Assembly: GCA_003567575.1 (NCBI GenBank) | Contig: PWZG01000206.1 | Location: 1-27,319 of the forward strand | DNA from: PVC group bacterium | GTDB lineage: Bacteria > Verrucomicrobiota > Kiritimatiellia > CAIKKV01 > PXCX01 | Direction: 5' to 3' | DNA length: 27,319 nucleotides | In this document: positions 1 through 7,179 of the stretch, one piece after another | How the letters are laid out: the number at the start of each line of letters is the position of its first letter | Numbering within the stretch: position 1 is the stretch's first letter | Translations under genes and position numbers: made by a program | Notes under the pieces: model-generated | Seen by the model: only the letters and a program-made list of their open reading frames with translations | The model's database searches: none | What the model was told of the DNA's origin: nothing

Positions 1-43
1 CCGAAACACCGAAATCCGAAAAAAAGAACAAAGCGAAAATCCG

Positions 44-228
44 ACGTGTCGCGGCGTCTTGTCCTGCGTAGCTGAGGCGTAGAAGGAAGCGTGTAAACGG
101 AAGCCCGAATGGCCGAAACCGGAATGACGCAAAGTCTGGTCAAAGGCGTGTCTCCTTGTTTTTAGCTTAGGTATTTCGTCATTCCTTCGTGCTTCCGTCT
201 ACGCGCTTCGCGCTACGCCGCGACACGT
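44..228. repeat. Imperfect long inverted repeat (foldback)
   Basis: Three successive complementary blocks (44-57/215-228, 93-104/191-202, 121-128/178-185) are arranged in mirror order around a loop at about 129-177. A further direct repeat, aggtatttcgtc, occurs near 169-180 and again near 265-276. This nested structure resembles intergenic foldback or MITE-like repeats. No terminal direct repeats can be assigned because the left edge of the window is close. Confidence 0.6.
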
Positions 229-476
229 GGGTATTTGGGTGTTTCGTCATTCATTCTTTTTTAGGTATTTCGTCAATCGTCATTATACTCAACATCGCGC
301 AGGGATCAAGCGCCGTGACACTGAAATACCGACGAAAGTGATATGGCCCTCACCGAACCTTGACCGAAAAGACCTTTCCCGGAGCCGTGCCGATGGCCTG
401 ACACCGGGCGCGAACGGGAAAATCACTGACGACCGTTTCTCGTCGCTTTCGAAACCCGCTCGTGTTTCTGTTGGTG

Positions 477-505
477 TTGACGAAGCCTGGAGGATATGGT
501 AGTAC
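477..505 (+). promoter_or_regulatory. Possible sigma-70 promoter for mannosidase
   Basis: TTGACG (477-482) is followed after 17 bases by TAGTAC (500-505). The -35 box is good and the -10 box is poor. It would give a leader of about 95 bases before the ATG at 606. This is weak support by eye only. Confidence 0.25.
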
Positions 506-605
506 GGTCACCGACGCAACGCTCCTGATGGATTGCAGGGATTTCGCCGCAAGGTGTGATTCGTGTGAGCTGTCGAGCATGTTTCTTGTTTAAGGATTGT
601 TCAAT

Positions 606-3600
606 ATGCAGATTGTCAATGCGCATTTCGCGGGGATCAGCCAATGGAAAAAAAGGATGTGCGGTTCCGTAGCGGATGTTTTGGACAAGGCCAGGTGCCT
701 TGAAGCGCTCGCTTTTCCTGTCATGCGTTGCTGGCATGTATGGGAAGGAAGCGAGGACCGCGCAAAACCCGATCGCGATTTTATGGCGGATTGTCCGGAA
801 TACGATCTGACCAAACCCAATCCCGAACTTGAGGCAAGGACCGGATGGATTGCCGCGCCTATGGCCGTTCCGCCGATTGCGCATTGGGTCACTCCGGATT
901 CCTGGGAACGATGGGGATTTGAATTCAACTGCATGTATGATCCCGATGTGTATTGCGATGATGTGCTGATTGAGCCCTATGTTTTTCTCAGTGCCGCTTT
1001 CGAGGTCGCGGATGCAAAAGGTTCCGATACGCTTCCCTGGATGTTCCTTCGCATTCCGTCGCCTCAGAAATGGATAATATCAAATGTGATGGCCCGCTGT
1101 CATCTGACGGGACTTGAACAATACAACCGTCCGGTTCGGGATGTGGCCAAGTCGCTTCGCGTGGCGTGTCAGCTTCTCGATACGGAGAATCGCCGGGATA
1201 ATCTGTATGTCCAGGGGGAAACGGGGATCAACCGTTCCCGACTGTGCCCGCAAGAACGGGACAAACTGTTACAGGCTCTTTTTCAGGCAGCGGATGCGGT
1301 TGATCTTGATGTGACAGGGGATCAAGATGCCTGTTGCTTTCTCGATAAGCTGGAGAAAAGCCGATCGCTGCTCGCTCCATTGGCGGATTACGCGAAACAA
1401 TTCACCATTTGTTTTATCGGGCATTCCCATATTGATCTGGCCTGGAAATGGCGCTGGCCGGAAACGATAGCTTGTATGAAGGGGACGATAGAAGATCAGT
1501 TGCGCCTGATGGAGAGGGAACCGGCATACACTTATGTGGAAAGTTCTCCTGTCGTCTGGAAGGCGTTGCGGGAGAATCATCCGGAGTTTTGGGATCGTTG
1601 CCGGAAAGCGGCGGAACGGGGACAGTTCGAGCCGCAGGGTGCGACGTGGTGTGAGTCGGACGGCATGTGTCTTTCGGGTGAAAGCTGGGCGCGACAGCTC
1701 CTCCTGGGACAGAAGGAGACCTATGCCAGTTGCGGGAAAGGCGCTACCTGCGGCATCAATATCGATGCGTTCGGCTTCACTTGGGCGCTTCCAAAAATCT
1801 ACCGCGAAGGCGGTATCCACCGTTTCGTCACACAGAAGTTGCGGTATAACGAATATACCATTTTCCCTCATATCCATTTCTGGTGGGAGGGCGATGACGG
1901 AAGCCATATCCTTGGACTTCATGTCTACCCGAGCCATTCCAACCATATCGATTGCGATGAACTGGCTTCCATTGTCCGGGTTTTCCATCTGACCGACGGG
2001 ATCTATCACGTTCCAGTCATGTGGGGATACGGCAATCATGGGGGAGGGCCGCAACCCAGGATGATGGACAGGATTGACGAATTGAAGACGCTGACGGTTT
2101 ATCCGAATCTGGAGTATATGGGATTTGAAAAATACTTTTCAACTTTGGAGACCGAGGAAGCGGAAGCCGTTAAAGCCTTTCCTGTGATTCGGGATGAGCT
2201 GTTCCTGGAAACGCATCACAAGACGTATACGGTTCAAGGAAAGGTAAAAGCGGCGAACCGGGAATGTGAACGACAACTTCTGGCTGCCGAAGCGCTCACC
2301 GCCCTGGCCACGGAACAGGGGAGGGCGTATCCGCGGGATCTCTTTCATGAAGCCTGGCAGGAAGAACTGTTCAACCAGTTTCATGATATTCTGACAGGAA
2401 CCAGTTTTCCCAGTGTGTATCAGGATGTTTTCGAAGGGTATGACCTGGCGTTTTCCCGTATACAGACGGCTCGGGAACGGGCGGTGCGGTCTCTTCTGGG
2501 AGAAGGGAGTGTCTCATACGTATTTAATCCTCTGGCGTGGAGGCGAAACGCGATTGTCACGCTTCCTTCGGAGCATGCGCAGCCCTCCGGCATGCTTATC
2601 GATTCCCGGGGGAACCGTATCCCATACCAAAGAACGTATGATCGGGATGCAATCATCTTCATGGCCAGGGATCTGCCGGGGCTCGGGTTTGAAACATTTC
2701 ACTATATCGATGAACCGATTGCCGGGAATACGCCGTTAAGTTCCGGGCAGAACTGGGTTGAAAACCGGTATCTGCGAGTTGTATTCGATCCGGATTATGG
2801 CGTGATCCGATCGTTGCTCCGCGAAGGCAGGGAAATATCGGGCGGACCGATCGGCGAGCTCAATCTGCTTGAAGACACGGAATTCCGCGATTACGAAACC
2901 TGGAACATGGGGTTTACCGGGAAGGAATTCAAGCCGGAATGCGTATCGTTCGAAAAAATCGAAGACGGCCCGGTGCGTGTGATCTTTCGCGCCCGATATG
3001 AATTCGGATTATGGGAAAAGAAAAAGCCCTACTTCGGGGTCACACTGTGGCATACGCCGGCATCTGATTATCCGACCAGTTTTTTTACCCAGGATTTTAT
3101 TGTATACGCGGAATCCGACCGGATCGAATGCCGTCTTCATGCCGACTGGTGGGAAGACAAAATGGTTCTTAAAGTGTCGGCGCAAACGAATCTGGAGAAT
3201 ACAAGGGCCTGTTATCATATTCCCTTCGGTGTCATTGAGCGACCGACGCGACGCGAGACGCCATGGGAAAAGGCGCGTTTCGAAGTCCCGGCAAATATTT
3301 TTGCTGATCTGCAAGGCACGGAAGCGGGGCTAGCCGTGTTGAACCGCAGCCGGCACGGCTATGATGCGCTTGAAGGCCGGCTCAGACTTACGCTACTGAC
3401 GGCGCCATGGGGCGAGAACAAAGTTATGGTGTCCGACCCGCTGGCGGATCGGGGAAAACATGAGATCGAATATGCGTTCTACCCTCACGCGGGAGATTAT
3501 CGGGACGCGCATCTCCATGCTGTCGCGTTCGAGTATGAATATCCCGTCGTTGCTTTGGTGGGGGGAGTCAACCCGAATGTGGATATTGGCCAGAGCTATC

Positions 3601-3836
3601 TGGAGGTCGATCCTGATCTTGTTGTCATTACGGCTATCAAACCGGCGGAGGACGGTTCGGGGATTATCGTTCGAGGATACGAACCGAATGGACGCGGTGG
3701 GAAATTCTCGTTGGGCGGAACGCTTGCCAAAGGGAAAAAGATTTGCCGGACCGATATTCATGAACAGAATATTCCTGACGGTACCGGACACATACGACCC
3801 CATCAGCTCATGAACTTGCGGATTTACGTCGATTGA
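606..3836 (+). CDS. Alpha-mannosidase, glycoside hydrolase family 38
   Basis: The product is a 1076-residue GH38 alpha-mannosidase, expected to remove alpha-linked mannose from glycans with retention, using a zinc site. From the ATG at 606, the zinc-site H-x-D lies in GHSHIDLAW (H275, D277), and the catalytic nucleophile aspartate lies in NIDAFGFTWALP (D387). A glycine-rich GNHGGGP stretch, a variant of the family GDGGGGP, follows about 95 residues later. The C-terminal half has the beta-sandwich character of the family and ends normally. A longer frame could start at TTG 597, but ATG 606 is preferred because taagga lies nine bases upstream. No signal peptide is visible, so a cytoplasmic enzyme acting on imported oligosaccharides is likely. 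The length matches the long bacterial and class II-like enzymes. The linkage preference cannot be read from sequence. Confidence 0.92.
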   Translation: MQIVNAHFAGISQWKKRMCGSVADVLDKARCLEALAFPVMRCWHVWEGSEDRAKPDRDFMADCPEYDLTKPNPELEARTGWIAAPMAVPPIAHWVTPDSWERWGFEFNCMYDPDVYCDDVLIEPYVFLSAAFEVADAKGSDTLPWMFLRIPSPQKWIISNVMARCHLTGLEQYNRPVRDVAKSLRVACQLLDTENRRDNLYVQGETGINRSRLCPQERDKLLQALFQAADAVDLDVTGDQDACCFLDKLEKSRSLLAPLADYAKQFTICFIGHSHIDLAWKWRWPETIACMKGTIEDQLRLMEREPAYTYVESSPVVWKALRENHPEFWDRCRKAAERGQFEPQGATWCESDGMCLSGESWARQLLLGQKETYASCGKGATCGINIDAFGFTWALPKIYREGGIHRFVTQKLRYNEYTIFPHIHFWWEGDDGSHILGLHVYPSHSNHIDCDELASIVRVFHLTDGIYHVPVMWGYGNHGGGPQPRMMDRIDELKTLTVYPNLEYMGFEKYFSTLETEEAEAVKAFPVIRDELFLETHHKTYTVQGKVKAANRECERQLLAAEALTALATEQGRAYPRDLFHEAWQEELFNQFHDILTGTSFPSVYQDVFEGYDLAFSRIQTARERAVRSLLGEGSVSYVFNPLAWRRNAIVTLPSEHAQPSGMLIDSRGNRIPYQRTYDRDAIIFMARDLPGLGFETFHYIDEPIAGNTPLSSGQNWVENRYLRVVFDPDYGVIRSLLREGREISGGPIGELNLLEDTEFRDYETWNMGFTGKEFKPECVSFEKIEDGPVRVIFRARYEFGLWEKKKPYFGVTLWHTPASDYPTSFFTQDFIVYAESDRIECRLHADWWEDKMVLKVSAQTNLENTRACYHIPFGVIERPTRRETPWEKARFEVPANIFADLQGTEAGLAVLNRSRHGYDALEGRLRLTLLTAPWGENKVMVSDPLADRGKHEIEYAFYPHAGDYRDAHLHAVAFEYEYPVVALVGGVNPNVDIGQSYLEVDPDLVVITAIKPAEDGSGIIVRGYEPNGRGGKFSLGGTLAKGKKICRTDIHEQNIPDGTGHIRPHQLMNLRIYVD

Positions 3837-4105
3837 CGGGATCCCGCACGGTTCCGAATAGCGTTGGATTGTCGGCGGCAACGTTCACGATCGTACCCGA
3901 CGACGGGTACAATCACGATACCATTCAGGCCGCCATCGACGCGGCACAGCCTGGCGACACGATTGAGGTCGCGGAGGGGGCGTATAACGAACACCTCGTG
4001 ATTATCACGGACGACCTTGTCATTCGCTCAACTGGAGGCAGGGAAGTGACCTTCATCACCGGAACGCATACCTCGTTCCCGTGGCTTCCTGAGTCGGTAC
4101 AATAA
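3833..4105 (+). pseudogene. Truncated parallel beta-helix (pectate-lyase-like) protein fragment
   Basis: This 90-residue frame begins at a TTG overlapping the mannosidase stop codon and has no clear ribosome site. Residues 17 to 65 carry the classic entry segment of right-handed beta-helix proteins: TIQAAIDAAQPGDTIEVAEGAYNEHLVI, here split as TIQAAIDAAQPGDTIEV followed by AEGAYNEHLVI. Such proteins normally run for several hundred residues of repeated coils and start with a signal peptide. Here both the N-terminal export signal and nearly all coils are missing, and the frame stops at 4105. It is most likely the remnant of a secreted or surface polysaccharide-binding or polysaccharide-cleaving protein. 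A genuine tiny protein is possible but less likely. Confidence 0.6.
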
Positions 4106-4110
4106 AAAAA

Positions 4111-4164
4111 ATGAAAAAAACGTTGTTTAGCTTGCGTTATTTCTTTGTCGTGTTATTATTCTGA
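4111..4164 (+). other. Signal-peptide-like mini-ORF (17 codons)
   Basis: ATG at 4111 opens the peptide MKKTLFSLRYFFVVLLF and stops at TGA 4162-4164. The lysine-rich start followed by a hydrophobic stretch is what the first part of an exported protein looks like. No continuing frame follows, because stops are frequent in all frames up to 4200. It may be the stump of a decayed secreted-protein gene or chance in AT-rich DNA. The remaining gap to 4325 shows nothing else recognisable. Confidence 0.3.
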
Positions 4165-4325
4165 TGATAAAGGGTGTTATTAGAATGTTGATGTTTGGAG
4201 AACTCGTATAGAGTGTGAAGTAGTGCAATGGCTCGCGGACCTCTACCTGTTGAAAAAAACGCGCATAGCGGTATTTATGGACGGTTTATGTTCGTTCTGA
4301 TCAATGAGGCACAAGGGAGGCGGAA

Positions 4326-6059
4326 ATGTCGTACGATAATGCAACGGGAATTGGCGGGTCTGGTCTTAAAGAGATGGTCGATGCGCCGCGGATTCAGCCG
4401 ATGATGGACGATATGTACCGGCTGACCGGCATGTCGGCGGCCGTGATTGATGTTCAGGGCAACGTCTTGGTCGCCTCTGGATGGCAGGGAATATGTACTG
4501 ATTTTCATCGGAAACATCCTGAAACGAACAAAAATTGCATTGAAAGCGATACCGAACTCTCGATGGGGATTGAAAAGGGGGCCTTCAAACTTTACAAGTG
4601 CAAAAACAATCTCTGTGATATGGCGACGCCCATTATGGTGGACGGGGTGCTTGTGGGCAACGTTTTTTGCGGTCAGTTCTTCCTTGCGGACGATGCGCCG
4701 GACTGCGAATGCTTTCGCGCGCAGGCAAAGCGCTATGGTTTTGATGAAGATAAATATATCGAAGCATTTAAGCAGGTCCCCTTTTTCGACAAGGAAAAAA
4801 TCGAGGATATCATGCGATATTATTCCAAGTTCGCCAATATGATTGCCGAACAGGGAAGTTTCATTCGCAGACAACGGCAGATGTTGGAAGAAAAACAGAA
4901 GATGCTTCAGGAACTGCGTTCAGCGCAACAGCGTTTGATCGATCATGAAAGGCATCACGCGCTCACCACGATGGCCAATGGTATCGCGCATGATTTCAAT
5001 AACGCCCTTGCGGTCATTCAAGGATACAGTGACTTGTTGCTTAGACATCCGGATATGCTCGGAGATGAAACGGAGGCTCGGAAATATATCGAGCATATTC
5101 AACTGGCATCACAAAAGGCCGCGGCAACCGTACGTTTTATGCGCAAGTTTTATCAGCCAAGCGACGTAGGGGCGCAGCGACCGATCGATTTGAACCGGGT
5201 GGTTGAGGAAGCCATCGCCATGTCGCGTCCGCGCTGGCAGGAACAGGCTCGGGCAGAAAACGCCGAGATTGAGATTGCCATGCGATTAGAAGATACCCCC
5301 TTGATTTTGGGCAACGAAGCAGAGTTGCACGAATTGATGACAAACCTCATCTTCAATGCCGTGGACGCCATGCCTCGGGGCGGAACCTTGTCTGTGAAAA
5401 CATTTCTGGAAGCCGATAATATCTGCCTGAAGGTTGCCGACTCCGGGGTGGGCATGAGCGATGAGGTCAAAAAGCACTGCTTCAACCCCTTTTATTCGGC
5501 GGGCAAAAAGCACGGTAGCGGTCTTGGATTATCCATTGCGCAGGGTGTTGTCAAGCGGCACAAGGGCGATATCGTTGTCGTCAGCGAAGAGGGCAGGGGA
5601 ACGATGTTAAAAATTCGTTTTCCGGCGATGCTTGCCGAAACGGTCAATTCAGAACCGACCGATGACGAAGCGGCCGTAGATCCCGATAAAAACGTGCAGT
5701 CTGCGTTGAAGTTGTTGGTCGTTGAAGACGATCCCGTGCAAGCCAAACTGTTGCAGCGAATTCTTGCGCTGGAACATTATTTGGTGGACATAGCGTCCGA
5801 TGGCGTTGCGGCGCTTGCCAAAGCCGGGGATGTGTCGTATGACATGGTTATTACTGATCGTGCAATGCCTGGCATGAGCGGCAACGAGTTGGCAAGGGAA
5901 ATCCGTCGCAAGCATCCCAAGATACCCATTATCATGCTTACCGGTTTCGGCGATATCATGACCGCGGCATCCGAGGAAGCTGAATTTGTGGACAAACTGA
6001 TGTCCAAACCGTATAAGTGTGACGAATTGTGCAGGCAAATTAAAGCGTTGTTGAAATGA
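4326..6059 (+). CDS. PocR-domain hybrid sensor histidine kinase with receiver
   Basis: This is a 577-residue soluble signalling protein. Residues about 20-170 form a PocR-type ligand-binding domain with five cysteines, C57, C71, C92, C97 and C115, that could hold a metal or react to redox state (inference). A short coiled linker (about 180-210) leads to a dimerisation/phosphoacceptor segment with H222 in GIAHDFNN. An HATPase domain follows with N-box residues around 340-347, DSGVGMS at 372-378 and GSGLGLS at 397-403. A receiver domain begins near 460 with acidic pair D468/D469, phosphoacceptor D511, T539 and K561. No transmembrane segments are seen, so sensing is cytoplasmic. The ribosome site gggagg sits just upstream of the ATG. 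No separate regulator gene or output domain is nearby, so the phosphorelay partner is elsewhere. PocR domains were first described in a propanediol/cobalamin regulator; the ligand here is unknown. Confidence 0.88.
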   Translation: MSYDNATGIGGSGLKEMVDAPRIQPMMDDMYRLTGMSAAVIDVQGNVLVASGWQGICTDFHRKHPETNKNCIESDTELSMGIEKGAFKLYKCKNNLCDMATPIMVDGVLVGNVFCGQFFLADDAPDCECFRAQAKRYGFDEDKYIEAFKQVPFFDKEKIEDIMRYYSKFANMIAEQGSFIRRQRQMLEEKQKMLQELRSAQQRLIDHERHHALTTMANGIAHDFNNALAVIQGYSDLLLRHPDMLGDETEARKYIEHIQLASQKAAATVRFMRKFYQPSDVGAQRPIDLNRVVEEAIAMSRPRWQEQARAENAEIEIAMRLEDTPLILGNEAELHELMTNLIFNAVDAMPRGGTLSVKTFLEADNICLKVADSGVGMSDEVKKHCFNPFYSAGKKHGSGLGLSIAQGVVKRHKGDIVVVSEEGRGTMLKIRFPAMLAETVNSEPTDDEAAVDPDKNVQSALKLLVVEDDPVQAKLLQRILALEHYLVDIASDGVAALAKAGDVSYDMVITDRAMPGMSGNELAREIRRKHPKIPIIMLTGFGDIMTAASEEAEFVDKLMSKPYKCDELCRQIKALLK

Positions 6060-6183
6060 ATGAATTCACCATGCGAAGGCGGCGCGTCAAGCAGTCCGCC
6101 GGGATACTGGATTCAAGCCTGTATACGCTGTAATACCGCAGCAAGTCAACACGTGTTTTGCATGCTTAAGCGCTTGGATAAGC

Positions 6184-6260
6184 TGGCGGGAGCGACGGGA
6201 CTCGAACCCGCAACAACCAGATCGACAGTCTGGGACTCTAACCAATTGAGCTACGCCCCC
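6184..6260 (-). tRNA. tRNA-Asp (anticodon GTC)
   Basis: Read on the minus strand, a complete cloverleaf starts at 6260. The acceptor stem GGGGGCG pairs with CGCTCCC (one G-T pair), the D loop contains TTGGTTAGA, the anticodon stem is CCAGA/TCTGG, and the anticodon loop is CTGTCGA, which places GTC at plus-strand 6224-6226. The T arm contains GGGTTCGAGTCCC. The discriminator base is G, as expected for aspartate tRNA, and CCA is encoded at 6186-6184. It is transcribed alone, divergently from the rubredoxin-ferritin operon. Confidence 0.97.
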
Positions 6261-6284
6261 GTAGCCGTGGTAAAACAGCCAGCA

Positions 6285-6313
6285 TTTATACCCGATCGTT
6301 GCGTGATTGTCAA
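6285..6313 (-). promoter_or_regulatory. Strong sigma-70 promoter for tRNA-Asp
   Basis: On the minus strand TTGACA (6313-6308), 17 bases and TATAAA (6290-6285) form a near-consensus promoter. The -10 box lies about 25 bases before the mature tRNA 5' end, which fits a short processed leader. Confidence 0.8.
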
Positions 6314-6350
6314 GCACCGAATCATTTTTTTTTAGATTTTTCGATTTATC

Positions 6351-6380
6351 TTGAAATGCTATTTCTGGATGTGATATAAT
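6351..6380 (+). promoter_or_regulatory. Sigma-70 promoter for rubredoxin-ferritin operon
   Basis: TTGAAA (6351-6356), an 18-base spacer and a perfect TATAAT (6375-6380) preceded by TGTGA give a strong predicted promoter about 80 bases before the rubredoxin ATG. It diverges from the tRNA promoter. No obvious Fur or PerR palindrome was recognised in the leader. Confidence 0.72.
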
Positions 6381-6461
6381 ATCGGCTATTAGTTATTTGT
6401 TAGCCAATGTTGTTTCGGCGTTTGCTTGCCTGACAACCCAATCCAAGGAGGTCCGATAGCC

Positions 6462-6620
6462 ATGAAGTACGAGTGTAATGCCTGCAGCTATATTTACGAT
6501 CCCGAACTAGGCGATCCCGACGGCGGGATTGACCCCGGGACGCCGTTTGCCGATTTGCCGGATGACTGGGTGTGTCCGGAGTGCGGTGTCGGTAAAGACC
6601 AGTTTTCGCCGGTGGATTAA
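6462..6620 (+). CDS. Rubredoxin
   Basis: This is a 52-residue rubredoxin, a small cytoplasmic one-electron carrier with one iron held by four cysteines. Two CxxC knuckles are present, C5-NA-C8 and C38-PE-C41, with the conserved YDP and DDWVCPECG segments between and around them. The length equals the family norm (about 52-55). ATG 6462 is chosen over an upstream in-frame start at 6426 because AAGGAGG (6445-6451) lies ten bases upstream and homologues begin MKYxC. It is followed after 39 bases by ferritin, from the same predicted promoter. In anaerobes such pairs serve oxygen and peroxide detoxification; that it donates to or takes electrons from ferritin is inference. Confidence 0.96.
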   Translation: MKYECNACSYIYDPELGDPDGGIDPGTPFADLPDDWVCPECGVGKDQFSPVD

Positions 6621-6659
6621 GGCCTGTAACAGAAGCGGTAAACGTATAAGGAGACACGA

Positions 6660-7157
6660 ATGATAATCAGTCAGAAACTTGAAAAAGCGTTGAATGAACA
6701 GATCAACAAGGAAATGTATTCGGCCTATCTGTACCTGTCGATGTCGGCATGGGCGGAATCCGAGAACTGGCGTGGCGCCACGCATTGGTTTGCCGCGCAG
6801 GCCAAGGAGGAAATGGGCCATGCAATGAAAATATACAAGTATGTTTTCGAGCGCGGCAACCGGGTGACGCTCGATGCGATCGATAAGCCCAAATCGGAAT
6901 TCAAGAGTTTGACCGATGTTTTTGCTCAAACACTGGAACACGAAAAACTGGTGACCGACTCGATTCACAAGCTGGTGGATATGGCCGCTGACGAAAATGA
7001 CCATGCAGCATCCGTTTTCCTGCAATGGTTTGTTACCGAACAGGTGGAAGAGGAAGCGAATGCGTCCGAAATGCTGGCTCATTTGGAGCGAATCGGTGAC
7101 AGCAAGCAGGGTTTGTATATGCTTGACAACGTGCTGAGCAAACGATCAGCCGACTGA
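6660..7157 (+). CDS. Non-heme ferritin (FtnA-type)
   Basis: This is a 165-residue bacterial ferritin subunit, forming 24-mer cages that oxidise ferrous iron and store it as mineral. The ferroxidase ligands are visible: E18, E51 and H54 (KEEMGH), E95 (LEHEK), and Q129/E132 in TEQVEEE. The four-helix length and the WFVTEQVEEE signature match FtnA-like ferritins. No heme-ligand methionine of bacterioferritin is evident in the usual place. The ribosome site AAGGAG (6648-6653) precedes the ATG. It is the second gene of the rubredoxin operon and converges on gyrA, leaving only 22 bases between the two stops and no clear terminator hairpin. Confidence 0.96.
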   Translation: MIISQKLEKALNEQINKEMYSAYLYLSMSAWAESENWRGATHWFAAQAKEEMGHAMKIYKYVFERGNRVTLDAIDKPKSEFKSLTDVFAQTLEHEKLVTDSIHKLVDMAADENDHAASVFLQWFVTEQVEEEANASEMLAHLERIGDSKQGLYMLDNVLSKRSAD

Positions 7158-7179
7158 GCTTGTTAAGGTTCGGTAACTT

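Larger units (their letters stand above)
1..605. other. Intergenic region with foldback repeats
   Basis: No convincing gene lies in the first 605 bases. The first 290 bases are simple, repeat-like DNA built from short words such as cgaaa, gaaatcc and gtatttcgtc. They hold nested inverted repeats: acgtgtcgcggcgt (44-57) pairs with acgccgcgacacgt (215-228), gtaaacggaagc (93-104) pairs with gcttccgtctac (191-202, one mismatch), and ggaatgac (121-128) pairs with gtcattcc (178-185). Together they make an imperfect cruciform. From about 300 to 590 the sequence is less repetitive and carries only short open frames without ribosome sites. It probably contains the promoter and leader of the mannosidase gene. 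Confidence 0.6.

Noticed and set aside
423..884. 153-codon minus-strand frame over the mannosidase start
   Set aside because: It overlaps the 5' part of a clear gene and shows no family resemblance.
6120..6154. Promoter-like TTGACT-18-TATACA on the minus strand downstream of the tRNA
   Set aside because: It would drive only antisense RNA into the kinase gene; with no supporting feature it is probably chance.
6060..6335. Open frames of 91 codons (plus) and 76 codons (minus, 6087-6317) across the tRNA
   Set aside because: They translate the tRNA-Asp gene; such tRNA-derived peptides are a known source of false hypothetical proteins.
7158..7179. Terminator between ferritin and gyrA
   Set aside because: Only a weak ggtt/aact pairing exists and there is no T-run on either strand.
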